A stretch of 64,000 nt of DNA from Closterium sp. Naga37s-1 (Eukaryota; Streptophyta; Zygnematophyceae; Desmidiales; Closteriaceae), in contig CANJKZ010000064.1 of the NCBI GenBank assembly GCA_947471745.1, forward strand, positions 124,001 to 188,000, written 5' to 3'. The translations under genes and the position numbers were made by a program. A model generated the notes under the pieces. It ran no database searches, had not been told where the DNA came from, and saw only the letters and a list, made by a program, of their open reading frames with translations. Shown here one piece after another: positions 11,321 to 23,950 of the stretch. Every line of letters begins with the position of its first letter. Position 1 is the stretch's first letter.

Positions 11321-12910
11321 CGTATGAGCTGGCGGTGCAGCGTATGAGCGTGCGGTGCAGCGTATGAACGTGCGGTGCAGCGTATGAGCGGGCGGTGCAG
11401 CGTATGAGCGGGCAGAGCAGCGTATGAGCGTGCGGTGCAGCGTATGAGCGGGCGGTGCAGCGTATGAACCGGCGGTGCAGCGTATGAGCGGGCGGTGCAG
11501 CGTATGAGCGTGCGGTGCAGCGTATGAGCGGGCGGTGCAGCGTATGAGCGGGCGGTGCAGCGTATGAGCGGGCGGTGCAGCGTATGAGCTTGCGGTGCAG
11601 CGTATGAGCGTGCGGTGCAGCGTATGAGGGGGCAGTGCAGCGTATGAGCGGGCGGTGCAGCGTATGAGCGTGCTGTGCCGCGTATGAGCGGGAGGTGCAG
11701 CGTATCAGCGGGCGGAACAGCGTATGCTCGTGTGGTGCAGCGTATGAGCGTGCGGTGCAGCGTATGACCAGGCGGTGCAACGTATGAGCGGGCGGTGCAG
11801 CGTATGCGCGTGCGGTGCAGCGTACGAGCGGGCGGTGCAGCGTATGAGCAGGCGGTGCAGCGTATGAACGGGCGGTGCAGCGTATGAGCGTGCGGTGCAG
11901 CGTATGAGCGTGCGGTGCAGCGTATGAGCGGGCGGTGCAGCGTATGAGCGGGCGGTGCAGCGTATGAGCGTGCGGTGCAGCGTATGAGTGGGCGGTGCAG
12001 CGTATGAGCCGGCGGTGCAGCGTATGAGCGTGCGGTGCAGCGTATGAGCGTGCGGTGCAGCGTATGAGTGTGCGCTGCAGCGTATGAGCGTGCGGTGCAG
12101 CGTATGAGCGTGCGGTGCAGCGTATGAACGGGCGGTGCAGCGTATGAGCGTGCGGTGCAGCGTGTGAGCGTGCGGTGCAGCGTATGAGCGTGCGGTGGAG
12201 CGTATGAGCGGGCGGTGCAGCGTATGAGCGGGCGGTGCAGCGTATGAGCCTTCTGTGCAGCGTATGAGCGGGCGGTGCAGCGTATGAGCGTGCGGTGCAG
12301 CGTATGAGAGGGCGGTGCAGCGCATGAGCGGGCGGTGCAGCGTATGAGCGGGCGGTGCAGCGTATGAGCGGGCGGTGCAGCGTATGAGCTTGCGGTGCAG
12401 CGTATGAGCGTGCGGTGCAGCGTATGAGGGGGCAGTGCAGCGTATGAGCGGGCGGTGCAGCGTATGAGCGTCCTGTGCCGCGTATGAGCGGGAGGTGCAG
12501 CGTATCAGCGGGAGGTGCAGCGTATCAGCGGGCGGAACAGCGTATGCTCGTGTGGTGCAGCGTATGAGCGTGCGGTGCAGCGTATGAGCGGGCGGTGCAA
12601 CGTATGAGCGGGCGGTGCAGCGTATGAGCGTGCGGTGCAGCGTATGAGCGTGCGGTGCAGCGTATGAGCGGGCGGTGCAGCGTTTGAGCGGGCGGTGCAG
12701 CGTATGAGCGTGCGGTGCAGCGTATGAGCGTGCGGTGCAGCGTATGAGCATGCGGTGCAGCGTATGAGCGTGCAGTGCAGCGTATGAGCGGGCGGTGCAG
12801 CGTATGAGCATGCGGTGCAGCGTATGAGCGGGCGGTGCAGCGTATGAGCGTGCGGTGCAGCGTATGAGCGTGCGGTGCAGCGTATGAGCAGGCGGTGCAG
12901 CGTATGAGCG
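11321..12910. repeat. Satellite 1: 20-bp unit, about 80 copies
   Basis: The consensus on the plus strand is CGTATGAGCGGGCGGTGCAG, in strict 20-bp register. The array starts within a dispersed module copy (GTGAGTCGTA passes into the repeat). A distinctive run of variant units near 11581-11740 recurs near 12381-12560, 800 bp later with one extra unit, giving a 40-monomer higher-order repeat. The unit has TGA on the plus strand but no stop on the minus strand, which explains the giant minus-strand frame through it. Confidence 0.97.
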
Positions 12911-15900
12911 TGCAACCCTCACGTGCAACCGTCTCGTGCACCCCTCGCGTGCACCCCTCGCGTGCACTTCTCGCGTGCACCCCTCGCGTGCACCCTCGCG
13001 TGCACCCCTCGCGTGCACCCCTCGCGTGCAACCCTCGCGTGCACCCCTCGCCTGCACCCCTCGCGTGCACCCCTCGCGTGCACCCCTCGCGTGCACCCCT
13101 CGCGTGCAACCCTCGCGTGCACCCCTCGCGTGCACCCCTCGCGTGCACCCCTCGCGTGCACCCCTCGCGTGCACCCCTCGCGTGCACCCCTCGCGTGCAC
13201 CCCTCGCGTGCACCCCTCGCGTGCACCCCTCGCGTGCACCCCTCTCGTGCAACCCTCGCGTGCACCCCTCTCGTGCAACCCTCGCGTGCACCCCTCGCGT
13301 GCACCCCTCGAGTGCAACCCTCGCGTGCACCCCTCGCGTGCACCCCTCGCGTGCACCCCTCGCGTGCACCCCTCGCGTGCACCACTCGGGTGCACCCCTC
13401 GCGTGCACCCCTCGCGTGCACCCCTCGCGTGCACCCCTCTCGTGCACCCCTCGCGTGCACCCCTCGCGTGCTCCCCTCGCGTGCACCCTCGCGTGCACCC
13501 CTCGCGTGCACCCCTCGCGTGCACCCCTCGCGTGCAGCCCTCGCGTGCACCCCTCGCGTGCACCCCTCGCGTGCACCCCTCGCGTGCACCCCTCTCGTGC
13601 ACCCCTCTCGTGCACCCCTCGCGTGCACCCCTCGCGTGCACCCCTCGCGTGCACCCCCGCGTGCACCCCTCCTGTGCACCCCTCCTGTGCACCCCTCCTG
13701 TGCACCCCTCGCGTGCACCCCTCGCGTGCACCCCTCGCGTGCACCCCTCGCGTGCACCCCTCGCGTGCACCCCTCGCGTGCACCCCTCGCGTGCACCCCT
13801 CGCGTGCACCCCTCGCGTGCACTCCTCGCGTGCACCCCTCGCGTGCACCCCTCTCGTGCACCCCTCGCGTGCACCCTCGCGTGCACCCCTCGCGTGCACC
13901 CCTCGCGTGCAACCCTCGCGTGCACCGCTCGCGTGCACCCCTCGCGTGCACCCCTCGCGTGCACCCCTTGCGTGCACCCCTCGCGTGCACCCTCGCGTGC
14001 ACCCTCGCGTGCACCCCTCGCGTGCACCACTCGGGTGCACCCCTCGCGTGCAACCCTCGCGTGCAACCCTCGCGTGCACCCCTCGCGTGCAACCCTCGCG
14101 TGCACCCCTCGCGTGCACCCCTCGCGTGCACCCCTCGCGTGCAACCCTCGCGTGCACCCCTCGCGTGCACCCCTCGCGTGCACCCCTCGCGTGCACCCCT
14201 CGCGTGCACCACTCGGGTGCACCCCTCGCGTGCACCCCTCGCGTGCACCCCTCTCGTGCACCCCTCGCGTGCACCCCTCGCGTGCTCCCCTCGCGTGCTC
14301 CCCTCGCGTGCACCCTTGGTGCACCCTCGCGTGCACCCCTCGCGTGCACCCCTCTCGTGCACCCCTCGCGTGCACCCCTCGCGTGCACCCCTCGCGTGCA
14401 CCCCTCGCGTGCACCCCTCGCGTGCACCCCTCGCGTGCAACCCTCGCGTGCACCCCTGGCGTGCACCCCTCGCGTGCACCCCTCGCGTGCAACCCTCGCG
14501 TGCACCCCTCGCGTGCACCCCTCGCGTGCACCCCTCGCCTGCACCCCTCGCGTGCACCCCTCGCGTGCACCCCTCGCGTGCACCCCTCGCGTGCACCCCT
14601 CGCGTGCACCCCTCGCGTGCACCCCTCGCGTGCACCCCTCGCGTGCACCCCTCGCGTGCACCCCTCGCGTGCAACCCTCGCGTGCACCCCTCGCGTGCAC
14701 CCCTCGCGTGCACCCCTCGCGTGCACCCCTCGCGTGCACCACTCGGGTGCACCCCTCGCGTGCACCCCTCGCGTGCACCCCTCTCGTGCACCCCTCGCGT
14801 GCACCCCTCGCGTGCTCCCCTCGCGTGCTCCCCTCGCGTGCACCCTTGGTGCACCCTCGCGTGCACCCCTCGCGTGCACCCCTCTCGTGCACCCCTCACG
14901 TGCACCCCTCGCGTGAACCCCTCGCGTGCACCCCTCGCGTGCACCCCTCGCGTGCACCCCTCGCGTGCACCCCTCGCGTGCACCCCTCGCGTGCACCCCT
15001 CGCGTGCACCCCTCGCGTGCACCCCTCGCGTGCACCCCTCGCGTGCACCCCTCGCGTGCACCCCTCGCGTGCACCCCTCGCGTGCACCCCTCGCGTGCAC
15101 CCCTCGCGTGCACCCCTCGCGTGCACCCCTGGCGTGCACCCGTCGCGTGCACCCCTCGCGTGCACCCCTCGCGTGCACCCCTCGCGTGCACCCTCCCGTG
15201 CACCCCTCGCGTGCACCCCTCGCGTGCACCCCTCGCGTGCACCCCTCGCGTGCACCCCTCGCGTGCACCCCTCGCGTGCACCCCTCGCGTGCACCCCTCG
15301 CGTGCACCCCTCGCGTGCAACCCTCGCGTGCACCCCTCGCGTGCACCCCTCGCGTGCACCCCTCGCGTGCACCCCTCGCGTGCACCCCTCGCGTGCACCC
15401 CTCGCGTGCACCCCTCGCGTGCACCCCTCGCGTGCACCCCTCGCGTGCACCCCTCGCGTGCACCCCTCGCGTGCACCCCTCGCGTGCACCCCTCGCGTGC
15501 ACCCCTCGCGTGCACCCCTCGCGTGCACCCCTCGCGTGCACCCCTCGCGTGCACCCCTCGCGTGCACCCCTCGCGTGCACCCCTCGCGTGCAACCCTCGC
15601 GTGCACCCCTCGCGTGCACCCCTCGCGTGCACCCCTCGCGTGCACCCCTCGCGTGCACCCCTCGCGTGCACCCCTCGCGTGCACCCCTCGCGTGCACCCC
15701 TCGCGTGCACCCCTCGCGTGCACCCCTCGCGTGCAGCCCTCGCGTGCACCCCTCGCGTGCACCCCTCGCGTGCACCCCTCGCGTGCAACCCTCGCGTGCA
15801 CCCCTGGCGTGCACCCCTCGCGTGCACCCCTCGCGTGCAACCCTCGCGTGCACCCCTCGCGTGCACCCCTCGCGTGCACCCCTCGCGTGCACCCCTGGCG

Positions 15901-18900
15901 TGCACCCCTCGCGTGAACCCCTCTCGTGCACCGTCACGTGCAACCCCCCTCACGTGCACCCCTCGCGTGCACCCCTCGCGTGCACCCCTCGCGTGCACCC
16001 CTCGCGTGCACCCCTCGCGTGCACCCCTCGCGTGCACCCCTCGCGTGCACCCCTCGCGTGCACCCCTCGCGTGCACCCCTCGCGTGCACCCCTCGCGTGC
16101 ACCCCTCGCGTGCACCCCTCGCGTGCACCCCTCGCGTGCACCCCTCGCGTGCACCCCTCGCGTGCAACCCTCGCGTGCACCCCTGGCGTGCACCCCTCGC
16201 GTGCACCCCTCGCGTGCAACCCTCGCGTGCACCCCTCGCGTGCACCCCTCGCGTGCACCCCTCGCCTGCACCCCTCGCGTGCACCCCTCGCGTGCACCCC
16301 TCGCGTGCACCCCTCGCGTGCACCCCTCGCGTGCACCCCTCGCGTGCACCCCTCGCGTGCACCCCTCGCGTGCACCCCTCGCGTGCACCCCTCGCGTGCA
16401 CCCCTCGCGTGCACCCCTCGCGTGCACCCCTCTCGTGCACCCCTCGAGTGCACCCCTCGCCTGCACCCCTCACGTGCACCCCTCACGTGCACCCCTCGCG
16501 TGCACCCCTCGCGTGCACCCCTCGCGTGCACCCCTCGCGTGCAACCCTCGCCTGCACCCCTCGCGTGCACCCCTCGCGTGCAACCCTCGCGTGCACCCCT
16601 CGCGTGCACCCCTCGCGTGCACCCCTCGCGTGCACCCCTCGCGTGCACCCCTCGCGTGCACCCCTCGCGTGCACCCCTCGCGTGCACCCCTCGCGTGCAC
16701 CCCTGGCGTGCACCCCTCGCGTGCACCCCTCGCGTGCAACCCTGGCGTGCACCCCTGGCGTGCACCCCTCGCGTGCACCCCTCGCGTGCAACCCTCGCGT
16801 GCACCCCTCGCGTGCACCCCTCGCGTGCACCCCTCGCGTGCACCCCTGGCGTGCACCCCTCGCGTGAACCCCTCTCGTGCACCCTCACGTGCAACCCCCC
16901 TCACGTGCACCCCTCGCGTGCACCCCTCGCGTGCACCCCTCGCGTGCACCCCTCGCGTGCACCCCTCGCGTGCACCCCTCGCGTGCAACCCTCGCGTGCA
17001 ACCCTCGCGTGCACCCCTGGCGTGCACCCCTCGCGTGCACCCCTCGCGTGCAACCCTCGCGTGCACCCCTCGCGTGCACCCCTCGCGTGCACCCCTCGCC
17101 TGCACCCCTCGCGTGCACCCCTCGCGTGCACCCCTCGCGTGCACCCCTCGCGTGCACCCCTCGCGTGCACCCCTCGCGTGCACCCCTCGCGTGCACCCCT
17201 CGCGTGCACCCCTCGCGTGCACCCCTCGCGTGCACCCCTCGCGTGCACCCCTCTCGTGCACCCCTCGAGTGCACCCCTCGCCTGCACCCCTCACGTGCAC
17301 CCCTCACGTGCACCCCTCGCGTGCACCCCTCGCGTGCACCCCTCGCGTGCACCCCTCGCGTGCAACCCTCGCCTGCACCCCTCGCGTGCACCCCTCGCGT
17401 CCAACCCTCGCGTGCACCCCTCGCGTGCACCCCTCGCGTGCACCCCTCGCGTGCACCCCTCGCGTGCACCCCTCGCGTGCACCCCTCGCGTCCAACCCTC
17501 GCGTGCACCCGTCGCTTGCACCCCTCGCGTGCACCCTTCGCGTGCACCCCTCGCGTGCACCCGTCGCGTGCACCCCTCGCGTGCACCCCTCGCGTGCAAC
17601 CCTCGCGTGCACCCCTCGTGTGCACCCCTCGCGTGCACCCCTCGCGTTCGCGTGCACCCCTCGCGTGCACCCCTCGCGTGCACCCCTCGCGTGCACCCCT
17701 TGCGTGCACCCCTCGCGTGCACCCCTCGCGTGCAGCCCTCGCGTGCACCCCTCGCGTGCACCCCTCGAGTGCACCCCTCGCCTGCACCCCTCGCGTGCAC
17801 CCCTCGCGTGCACCCCTCGCGTGCACCCCTCGCGTGCACCCCTCGCGTGCACCCCTCGCGTGCACCCCTCGCGTGCACCCCTCGCGTGCACCCCTCGCGT
17901 GCAACCCTCGCGTGCACCCCTCGCGTGCACCCCTCGCGTGCACCCCTCGCGTGCAACCCTCGCGTGCACCCCTCGCGTGCACCCCTCGCGTGCACCCCTC
18001 GCGTGCAGCCCTCGCGTGCACCCCTCGCGTGCACCCCTCGCGTGCACCCCTCGCGTGCACCCCTCGCGTGCACCCCTCGCGTGCACCCCTCGCGTGCACC
18101 CCTCGCGTGCACCCCTCGCGTGCACCCCTCGCGTGCACCCCTCGCGTGCACCCTCGCGTGCACCCTCCCGTGCACCCTCCCGTGCACCCCTCGCGTGCAC
18201 CCCTCGCGTGCACCCCTCGCGTGCACCCCTCGCGTGCACCCTCCCGTGCACCCCTCGCGTGCACCCCTCGCATGCACCCCTCGCGTGCACCCCTCGCGTT
18301 CACCCCTCGCGTGCACCCCTCGCGTGCACCCCTCGCGTGCACCCCTCGCGTGCAACCCTCGCCTGCACCCCTCGCGTGCACCCCTCGCGTCCAACCCTCG
18401 CGTGCACCCCTCGCGTGCACCCCTCGCGTGCACCCCTCGCGTGCACCCCTCGCGTGCACCCCTCGCGTGCACCCCTCGCGTGCACCCCTCGCGTGCACCT
18501 CTCGCGTGCACCCCTCGCGTGCACCCCTCGAGTGCACCCCTCGCCTGCACCCCTCGCCTGCACCCCTCGCGTGCACCCCTCGCGTGCACCCCTCGCGTGC
18601 ACCCCTCGCGTGCACCCCTCGCGTGCACCCCTCGCGTGCACCCCTCGCGTGCACCCCTCGCGTGCAACCCTCGCGTGCACCCCTCGCGTGCACCCCTCGC
18701 GTGCACCCCTCGCGTGCACCCCTCGCGTGCACCCCTCGCGTGCACCCCTCGCGTGCACCCCTCGCGTGCACCCCTCGCGTGCACCCTCGCGTGCACCCTC
18801 CCGTGCACCCTCCCGTGCACCCCTCGCGTGCACCCCTCGCGTGCACCGCTCGCGTGCACCCCTCGCGTGCACCCCTCGCGTGCACCCCTCGCGTGCACCC

Positions 18901-20957
18901 GCCCGTGCACCCCTCGCGTGCACCCCTCGCGTGCACCCCTCGCGTTCGCGTGCACCCCTTGCGTGCACCCCTCGCGTGCACCCCTCGCGTGCACCCCTCG
19001 CGTGCACCCCTCGCGTGCACCCCTCGCCTGCACCCCTCGCGTGCACCCCTCGCGTGCACCCCTCGCGTGCACCCCTCGCGTGCACCCGCGTGCACCCCTC
19101 GCGTGCACCCCTCGCGTGCACCCCTCGCGTGCACCCCTCGCGTGCACCCCTCGCGTGCACCCCTCGCGTGCACCCCTCGCGTGCACCCCTCTCGTGCACC
19201 CCTCGAGTGCACCCCTCGCCTGCACCCCTCACGTGCACCCCTCACGTGCACCCCTCGCGTGCACCCCTCGCGTGCACCCCTCGCGTGCACCCCTCGCGTG
19301 CAACCCTCGCCTGCACCCCTCGCGTGCACCCCTCGCGTCCAACCCTCGCGTGCACCCCTCGCGTGCACCCCTCGCGTGCACCCCTCGCGTGCACCCCTCG
19401 CGTGCACCCCTCGCGTGCACCCCTCGCGTCCAACCCTCGCGTGCACCCGTCGCTTGCACCCCTCGCGTGCACCCTTCGCGTGCACCCCTCGCGTGCACCC
19501 GTCGCGTGCACCCCTCGCGTGCACCCCTCGCGTGCAACCCTCGCGTGCACCCCTCGTGTGCACCCCTCGCGTGCACCCCTCGCGTTCGCGTGCACCCCTC
19601 GCGTGCACCCCTCGCGTGCACCCCTCGCGTGCACCCCTCGCGTGCACCCCTCGCGTGCACCCCTCGCGTGTAGCCCTCGCGTGCACCCCTCGCGTGCACC
19701 CCTCGAGTGCACCCCTCGCCTGCACCCCTCGCGTGCACCCCTCGCGTGCACCCCTCGCGTGCACCCCTCGCGTGCACCCCTCGCGTGCACCCCTCGCGTG
19801 CACCCCTCGCGTGCACCCCTCGCGTGCACCCTTCGCGTGCAACCCTCGCGTGCACCCCTCGCGTGCACCCCTCGCGTGCACCCCTCGCGTGCAACCCTCG
19901 CGTGCACCCCTCGCGTGCACCCCTCGCGTGCACCCCTCGCGTGCAGCCCTCGCGTGCACCCCTCGCGTGCACCCCTCGCGTGCACCCCTCGCGTGCACCC
20001 CTCGCGTGCACCCCTCGCGTGCACCCCTCGCGTGCACCCCTCGCGTGCACCCCTCGCGTGCACCCCTCGCGTGCACCCTCGCGTGCACCCTCCCGTGCAC
20101 CCTCCCGTGCACCCCTCGCGTGCACCCCTCGCGTGCACCCCTCACGTGCACCCCTCGCGTGCACCCTCCCGTGCACCCCTCGCGTGCACCCCTCGCGTGC
20201 ACCCCTCGCATGCACCCCTCGCGTTCACCCCTCGCGTGCACCCCTCGCGTGCACCCCTCGCGTGCACCCCTCGCGTGCAACCCTCGCCTGCACCCCTCGC
20301 GTGCACCCCTCGCGTCCAACCCTCGCGTGCACCCCTCGCGTGCACCCCTCGCGTGCACCCCTCGCGTGCACCCCTCGCGTGCACCCCTCGCGTGCACCCC
20401 TCGCGTGCACCCCTCGCGTGCACCTCTCGCGTGCACCCCTCGCGTGCACCCCTCGAGTGCACCCCTCGCCTGCACCCCTCGCCTGCACCCCTCGCGTGCA
20501 CCCCTCGCGTGCACCCCTCGCGTGCACCCCTCGCGTGCACCCCTCGCGTGCACCCCTCGCGTGCACCCCTCGCGTGCACCCCTCGCGTGCAACCCTCGCG
20601 TGCACCCCTCGCGTGCACCCCTCGCGTGCACCCCTCGCGTGCACCCCTCGCGTGCACCCCTCGCGTGCACCCCTCGCGTGCACCCCTCGCGTGCACCCCT
20701 CGCGTGCACCCCTCGCGTGCACCCTCCCGTGCACCCCTCGCGTGCACCCCTCGCGTGCACCGCTCGCGTGCACCCCTCGCGTGCACCCCTCGCGTGCACC
20801 CCTCGCGTGCACCCGCCCGTGCACCCCTCGCGTGCACCCCTCGCGTGCACCCCTCGCGTTCGCGTGCACCCCTCGCGTGCACCCCTCGCGTGCACCCCTC
20901 GCGTGCACCCCTCGCGTGCACCCCTCGCGTGCACCCTTCGCGTGCACCCCTCGCGTG
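12911..20957. repeat. Satellite 2: 13-bp unit, about 620 copies
   Basis: The consensus is GTGCACCCCTCGC, with a GTGCAC palindrome and a CGCG in every unit. Common variants are GCAACCC, CTGCACC, CCTCTCG and 12-bp units. It joins satellite 1 directly and ends inside a module copy (the repeat passes into GTGTGTGCCTCACGGCC). The segment of about 17285-18960 repeats at about 19223-20870 with the same rare variants at offsets of 1938, then 1925, then 1914 bp, so the higher-order unit is about 1.9 kb. The unit is stop-free in all six frames. Confidence 0.97.
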
Positions 20958-21590
20958 TGTGTGCCTCACGGCCTGTGAGACGGACGGGATTGGCAGCGAG
21001 TGGCAGGCAGTGGATCACCAGTGGCTGCAGCAAGTGGACGCCAGTGGCTGCAGCGACTGCAGGATGATGGCGAGCACACAAGAGGTTGTGAGTGAATCAG
21101 GTCAAATTCACCACATCACCTTTCACGTTTCGCCATCTTGCTGCTTTCCGTGTTCCGTTCTCTTCTGTCTACCATTTTCCCTCGGTGCTCACGAGTCTTT
21201 GCAGCTGTGCTGCCATGGTTTCAACTCTTCTCAACTCCCAGACCCCTCCTTTCCTGTCCTCTCCTCTCTGCAGCAACGCAGTGGTGGTCGCGACGAGAGC
21301 AGACCACGAGCGACTTGGAGCACGGGCAGCAGCAGGGCGCTGCTTGGGGTAAAGGCTTGGCGCAGCAGCAACGGAGCAACATGGAGCAGCAAGCAGGCGT
21401 GGTGCAGCAGGCAGAGCGGGCGAGTGTCACAGCGGCAGACGTAGGAGCGTGGTACGTGCCATGGGGTGCTTGTATGGGGGGCGTGAACTGTCATAGGGTG
21501 TCGCCGCGCAGAGGCAAGAGTCGTGTCTGTTGCTTGCGGCTCCGCCACTCGCCACCTGCTGCTTCTAACCCTCCTTTATTGCGCTGCTTC

Positions 21591-22105
21591 TGCGTGTCTC
21601 TCTCTCCCATGTGTGTGTTTCTCTCTCTCGCCATGTGTGTGTGTGTCTCTCTCTCCCCATGTGTGTGTGTGTGTCTCTCTCTCCCATGTGTGTGTGTGTC
21701 TCTCTCTCCCCATGTGTGTGTGTGTGTCTCTCTCTCCCATGTGTGTGTGTGTCTCTCTCTCCCCATGTGTGTGTGTGTGTCTCTCTCTCCCATGTGTGTG
21801 TGTGTCTCTCTCTCCCCATGTGTGTGTGTGTGTCTCTCTCTCCCCATGTGTGTGTGTGTGTCTCTCTCTCCCATGTGTGTGTGTCTCTCTCTCCCCATGT
21901 GTGTGTGTGTGTCTCTCTCTCCCATGTGTGTGTTTGTCTCTCTCTCCCCATGTGTGTGTGCGTGTCTCTCTCTCCCCATGTGTGTGTGTGTGTCTCTCTC
22001 TCCCATGTGTGTGTGTCTCTCTCTCTCCCCATGTGTGTGTGTGTCTCTCTCTCTCCCCATGTGTGTGTCTCTCTCTCTCCCCGTGTGTGTGTGTGTGTGT
22101 CTCGT
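21591..22105. repeat. CT/GT minisatellite (TCTCTCTCCCCATGTGTGTG type)
   Basis: About 17 units of roughly 27-30 bp alternate a CT run, CCCATG and a GT run. The homologous tract in the left block B (about 9331-9493) is about one third as long, so this copy expanded after duplication. Confidence 0.93.
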
Positions 22106-23500
22106 GGCCTGCAAGACCTCAAGTGGACGTGGACACCTCAAGTGAAGGCGTGGCGCAAAACTGGGAGAGCGGCGGACGGATCATGGTACGTTCCGGGGGG
22201 TGCTTGCAGGGGGGCCGTGAAGTGAGTCGTAGGGCGTCGCCGCGCAGAGGCAAGAGTCATGTCTGTTGCCCTTGCTTCCGCCACTCTCCTCTTGCTGCTT
22301 CTGACCCTCCCTCGTTGTGCCTCGTCTGTGTGGCAGTCTCTCTCTCCCCATGCGTGTGTGTGCCTCACGGCCTGTGAGACGGACGGGAATGGCAGAGAGT
22401 GGACATGGACTGTGCATGTGTGTGTGGGGGGAAGGGGGGAAGGGGGATGGGGGTGTGCATGTGTGCGTGTGCGTGTGTGCATGCCTCTGAGTTTGCCAAT
22501 CAGCCTGCAAGCACCGGAGTGTGGCGGATTGCTCGTGGTGCAGCAGTGGTAGAGCAACGGACGGAGCGTGGTACGTGCCAGGGGGTGCTTGCGGGGGGGC
22601 CGTGAAGTGAGTCGCCGCGCAGAGGCAATAGTCGTGTCTCTTTTTCTTGTTTCTGCCGCACGCCTCCTCTCCTGTTGTTCCTAACCCTCCCTTGATGTGC
22701 CGTTTCTGTGTGTGTGTGTTCTCTCCCCATGCGTGTGCGTGTGTGTGCCTGACGGCCTGCGAGGCGGAGGGGAATGGCATGGAGTGGAGGGGGAATGGAC
22801 GGGCGTTCCTTGTGACTAGGAGTGTGCCTGTCCGCCTGCAAGCCCTTGAGTGTGTGGCAAATTGCTCGTTGGAAGGCTGCCTGCTCATCGCCTGGAAGAA
22901 CAAGCTCCGCTTTTGTCCGTCCAGTACAAGAGGTAACCGAGAGCCAAGATGTGGCAGCAGGGCGAATGCACCATCAGTTGCGTTTTTGCTCAGTCCCTTC
23001 TCCAGCTTCCTCTGCCATCTCTTCAGTCCTGTCGGTGCTCTTTCACATCCTCACCCTCTCGCACACTCGTTTCTCCTCTCCTTGCTCACGCCTCTTGTCC
23101 GCCTCCTTGCCATCCTTCTCCCCCTCTCTCCAGCACTCAAGGGCGCACTGGCTGGCGTGACTCGGGGATCACCAGTGGCTGCAGCAACCGCAGGATCATG
23201 GCAAGCAAGCACACAGCAAGTGGTGAGTGAATCAGATCAAGCAGTATACCGCTTCTCTCTTCACCATCTTCCTGCTTCCCTTGTTCCGTTCTGTCTTGCC
23301 TACCATTTTCCGCGGAGCCTTTGAGTCTTTGCAGCTGTGCTGCCATGTGTTCATACCTCTCATGTTAGCTCCCAACCCCCTCCTCGCCTGTGCTCTCCTC
23401 TTCTCTGCAGCGCCGCGCTGGTGGTCGCCACGAGAGCAACAACTGCAGCAGCAGCACCAACCCATCAACCGGGAGCACGCCCAACAGCTCGCCGCTGCGT

Positions 23501-23558
23501 GGGGTGGGGTGGGGTGGGGTGGGGTGGGGTGGGGTGGGGTGGGGTGGGGTGGGGTGGG
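23501..23558. repeat. (GGGGT)11 run, G-quadruplex-prone
   Basis: Eleven GGGGT units followed by GGG on the plus strand. The two homologous positions in other block copies have 4 (7023-7045) and 5 (11081-11108) units. Confidence 0.95.
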
Positions 23559-23950
23559 CCCAAGTAAAAGCGCCGCGCAGCAGCGGCACAGCGGCACACG
23601 TAGGTGGTACGTGCTAGGGGGTGCTTGCGGGGGGGCAGTGAAGAGTCGTAGGGCGTCGCCGTGCAGAGGCAACAGTCGTGTCTGTCGCCCTTGCCTCGCC
23701 ACTCGCCTCCTGCTGCTGCTTCTTCTAACCCTCCCTTGCTGCACCACTTCTGTGTGGCTGTCTCTCTCCCCATTGCGTGTGCGTGTGTATGCCTCACGAC
23801 CTGCGAGGCGGACGGGAGTGGCAGCGAGTGGACGGGGAATGGACGGGGCTGCCGTTGCTGGCTCGCACGAGAGGCAGCCTGGAGCAGCACACCTCAAGTG
23901 AAGGCGTGGCGCAGGAGTTGCAGAGCGGCGGACGGAGCATGGTACGTGCC

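Larger units (their letters stand above)
20958..23950. repeat. Right module region: block B copy then block A copy
   Basis: Block B lies at about 20960-22640 and block A at about 22730-23645, in the same orientation as on the left but in the opposite order. Module copies are near 21453, 22187, 22570, 23607 and 23941. The last one is interrupted after GTACGTGCC by satellite 3. No gene is recognised. Confidence 0.85.

Noticed and set aside
11705-15943. A minus-strand open frame of about 1400 codons through satellites 1 and 2 (His/Arg/Cys-rich)
   Set aside because: It crosses the boundary of two unrelated satellites and only reflects stop-free units.
12936-19673. A plus-strand open frame of about 2200 codons rich in Pro/Arg/His in the 13-bp array
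   Set aside because: It is a 13-residue rotation of the unit; parallel frames on both strands are equally open.
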